6,268 nt of DNA from Spirochaetaceae bacterium (GTDB lineage Bacteria; Spirochaetota; Spirochaetia; SZUA-6; Fen-1364). Numbering within the stretch: the first letter of the stretch is position 1; each line of letters opens with the position of its first letter. The stretch spans positions 31,819 to 38,086 of the forward strand of contig PMZS01000051.1 of NCBI GenBank assembly GCA_003170115.1. Direction: 5' to 3'. The notes beneath the pieces were generated by a model, which saw only the letters and a program-made list of their open reading frames with translations, had not been told where the DNA came from and searched no databases. A program made the translations under genes and the position numbers. Below, piece by piece: positions 5,784 through 6,268 of the stretch.

Positions 5784-6268
5784 GTGAGTCTTCCGAAAAC
5801 ACTTGGTGAATTGAAATCGTCCGGCTACAGGCTGCGGACCGTGAAGGAGGAGATGCGTGACAACGTGGTGCGCATGCTCCGATCCCGGGAGGAGCTTTTT
5901 CCGGGAATCATCGGCTACGAATCCACGGTGGTCCCCGGCCTGATGAACGCCCTTCTTTCGAAGCACGATTTCATACTCCTGGGGCTCCGGGGCCAGGCCA
6001 AGACGAGAATCCTTCGCGGCCTTGTCCGCTTTCTTGACGAGCAGGTGCCTGTCATTGCGGGCACGGAAACCAATGACGATCCACTGGCGCCGGTGAGCAG
6101 GAAGGGCAGGGAGCTCGTGGCGTCACGCGGGGACGCGACCCCGATCGAGTGGATGCCCCGGGATGCGCGGTATCGCGAGAAGCTGGCCACGCCGGATGTG
6201 ACCATCGCGGACCTTATCGGCGACATAGACCCGATCAAGGCAGCCACGCGGAAGCTTGCCTACGCCGC
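5784..6268 (+). CDS. ChlI/MoxR-like AAA+ ATPase (magnesium-chelatase-type), N-terminal part (3' end off window)
   Basis: The frame runs unbroken from GTG 5784 to the window edge, giving 161 residues that begin MSLPKTLGELKSSGYRLRTV. After a short N-terminal helix region, residues 36-61 (EELFPGIIGYESTVVPGLMNALLSKH) resemble the entry to the AAA+ domain of MoxR/ChlI ATPases. The P-loop is GLRGQAKT at 67-74, with Ala in place of the third Gly, a variant I recall as normal in this subfamily. TPDVTIADLIGDIDPIKAA at 136-154 matches the segment before Walker B in magnesium-chelatase-annotated proteins. Walker B, sensors and Arg finger are outside the window. Such ATPases usually act with a von Willebrand factor A partner as chaperones or metal-insertion motors. 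Without other chelatase genes in view I would not call it a chlorophyll or cobalamin enzyme. It is transcribed divergently from the atp operon, so a functional link is not implied. Confidence 0.85.
   Translation, partial: MSLPKTLGELKSSGYRLRTVKEEMRDNVVRMLRSREELFPGIIGYESTVVPGLMNALLSKHDFILLGLRGQAKTRILRGLVRFLDEQVPVIAGTETNDDPLAPVSRKGRELVASRGDATPIEWMPRDARYREKLATPDVTIADLIGDIDPIKAATRKLAYA

Noticed and set aside
1..6268. CRISPR arrays, tRNA/rRNA genes, insertion sequences, attachment sites
   Set aside because: The window is almost fully covered by intact coding sequence, and I saw no spaced repeats, terminal inverted repeats or transposase-like frames.

Overview
The window holds most of a bacterial F-type ATP synthase (F1Fo) operon on the minus strand, with the start of an unrelated AAA+ ATPase gene running divergently on the plus strand at the right edge. 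Read in the direction of transcription (right to left), the operon is atpB (a), atpE (c), atpF (b), atpH (delta), atpA (alpha), atpG (gamma) and the N-terminal 291 residues of atpD (beta). The rest of atpD, and presumably atpC (epsilon), lie beyond the left edge. The order is the common bacterial B-E-F-H-A-G-D arrangement with one b gene and no b'. No atpI or atpZ is seen upstream of atpB, because that side is taken by the divergent gene.

Organism: DNA is GC-rich with strong G/C third-position preference, consistent across all genes, so nothing suggests recent transfer. A single b subunit, a c subunit without the Na+-binding signature, an a subunit with a signal-peptide-like N-terminus, and a neighbouring ChlI/MoxR-like ATPase of the type with a GLRGQAKT P-loop fit a Gram-negative-type or deep-branching lineage (for example Acidobacteriota, deltaproteobacterial lineages or uncultured relatives). 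The phylum cannot be fixed from this window.

Layout: 1-875 atpD (partial); 872-1801 atpG; 1801-3300 atpA; 3310-3846 atpH; 3856-4371 atpF; 4381-4632 atpE; 4633-4694 spacer with a strong hairpin; 4695-5657 atpB; 5658-5783 divergent intergenic region with a promoter-like element, a 9-bp tandem repeat and a small palindrome; 5784-6268 AAA+ ATPase (partial). Genes from atpE to atpD are packed tightly: three junctions of exactly 9 nt, then a 1-nt and a 4-nt overlap, which implies coupled translation.

The products form one machine. Subunits a and c form the proton path and rotor ring, b and delta form the stator stalk, and alpha/beta/gamma form the catalytic head. The most unusual point is in alpha: the P-loop of the noncatalytic nucleotide site reads GDRGNGKE instead of the near-universal GDRQTGKT, so the Mg2+-coordinating Thr is a Glu. 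The beta P-loop and catalytic residues are intact. I see no evidence for an entirely new biological system; the alpha substitution, the atpB/atpE hairpin and the atpB start region are the points worth checking.
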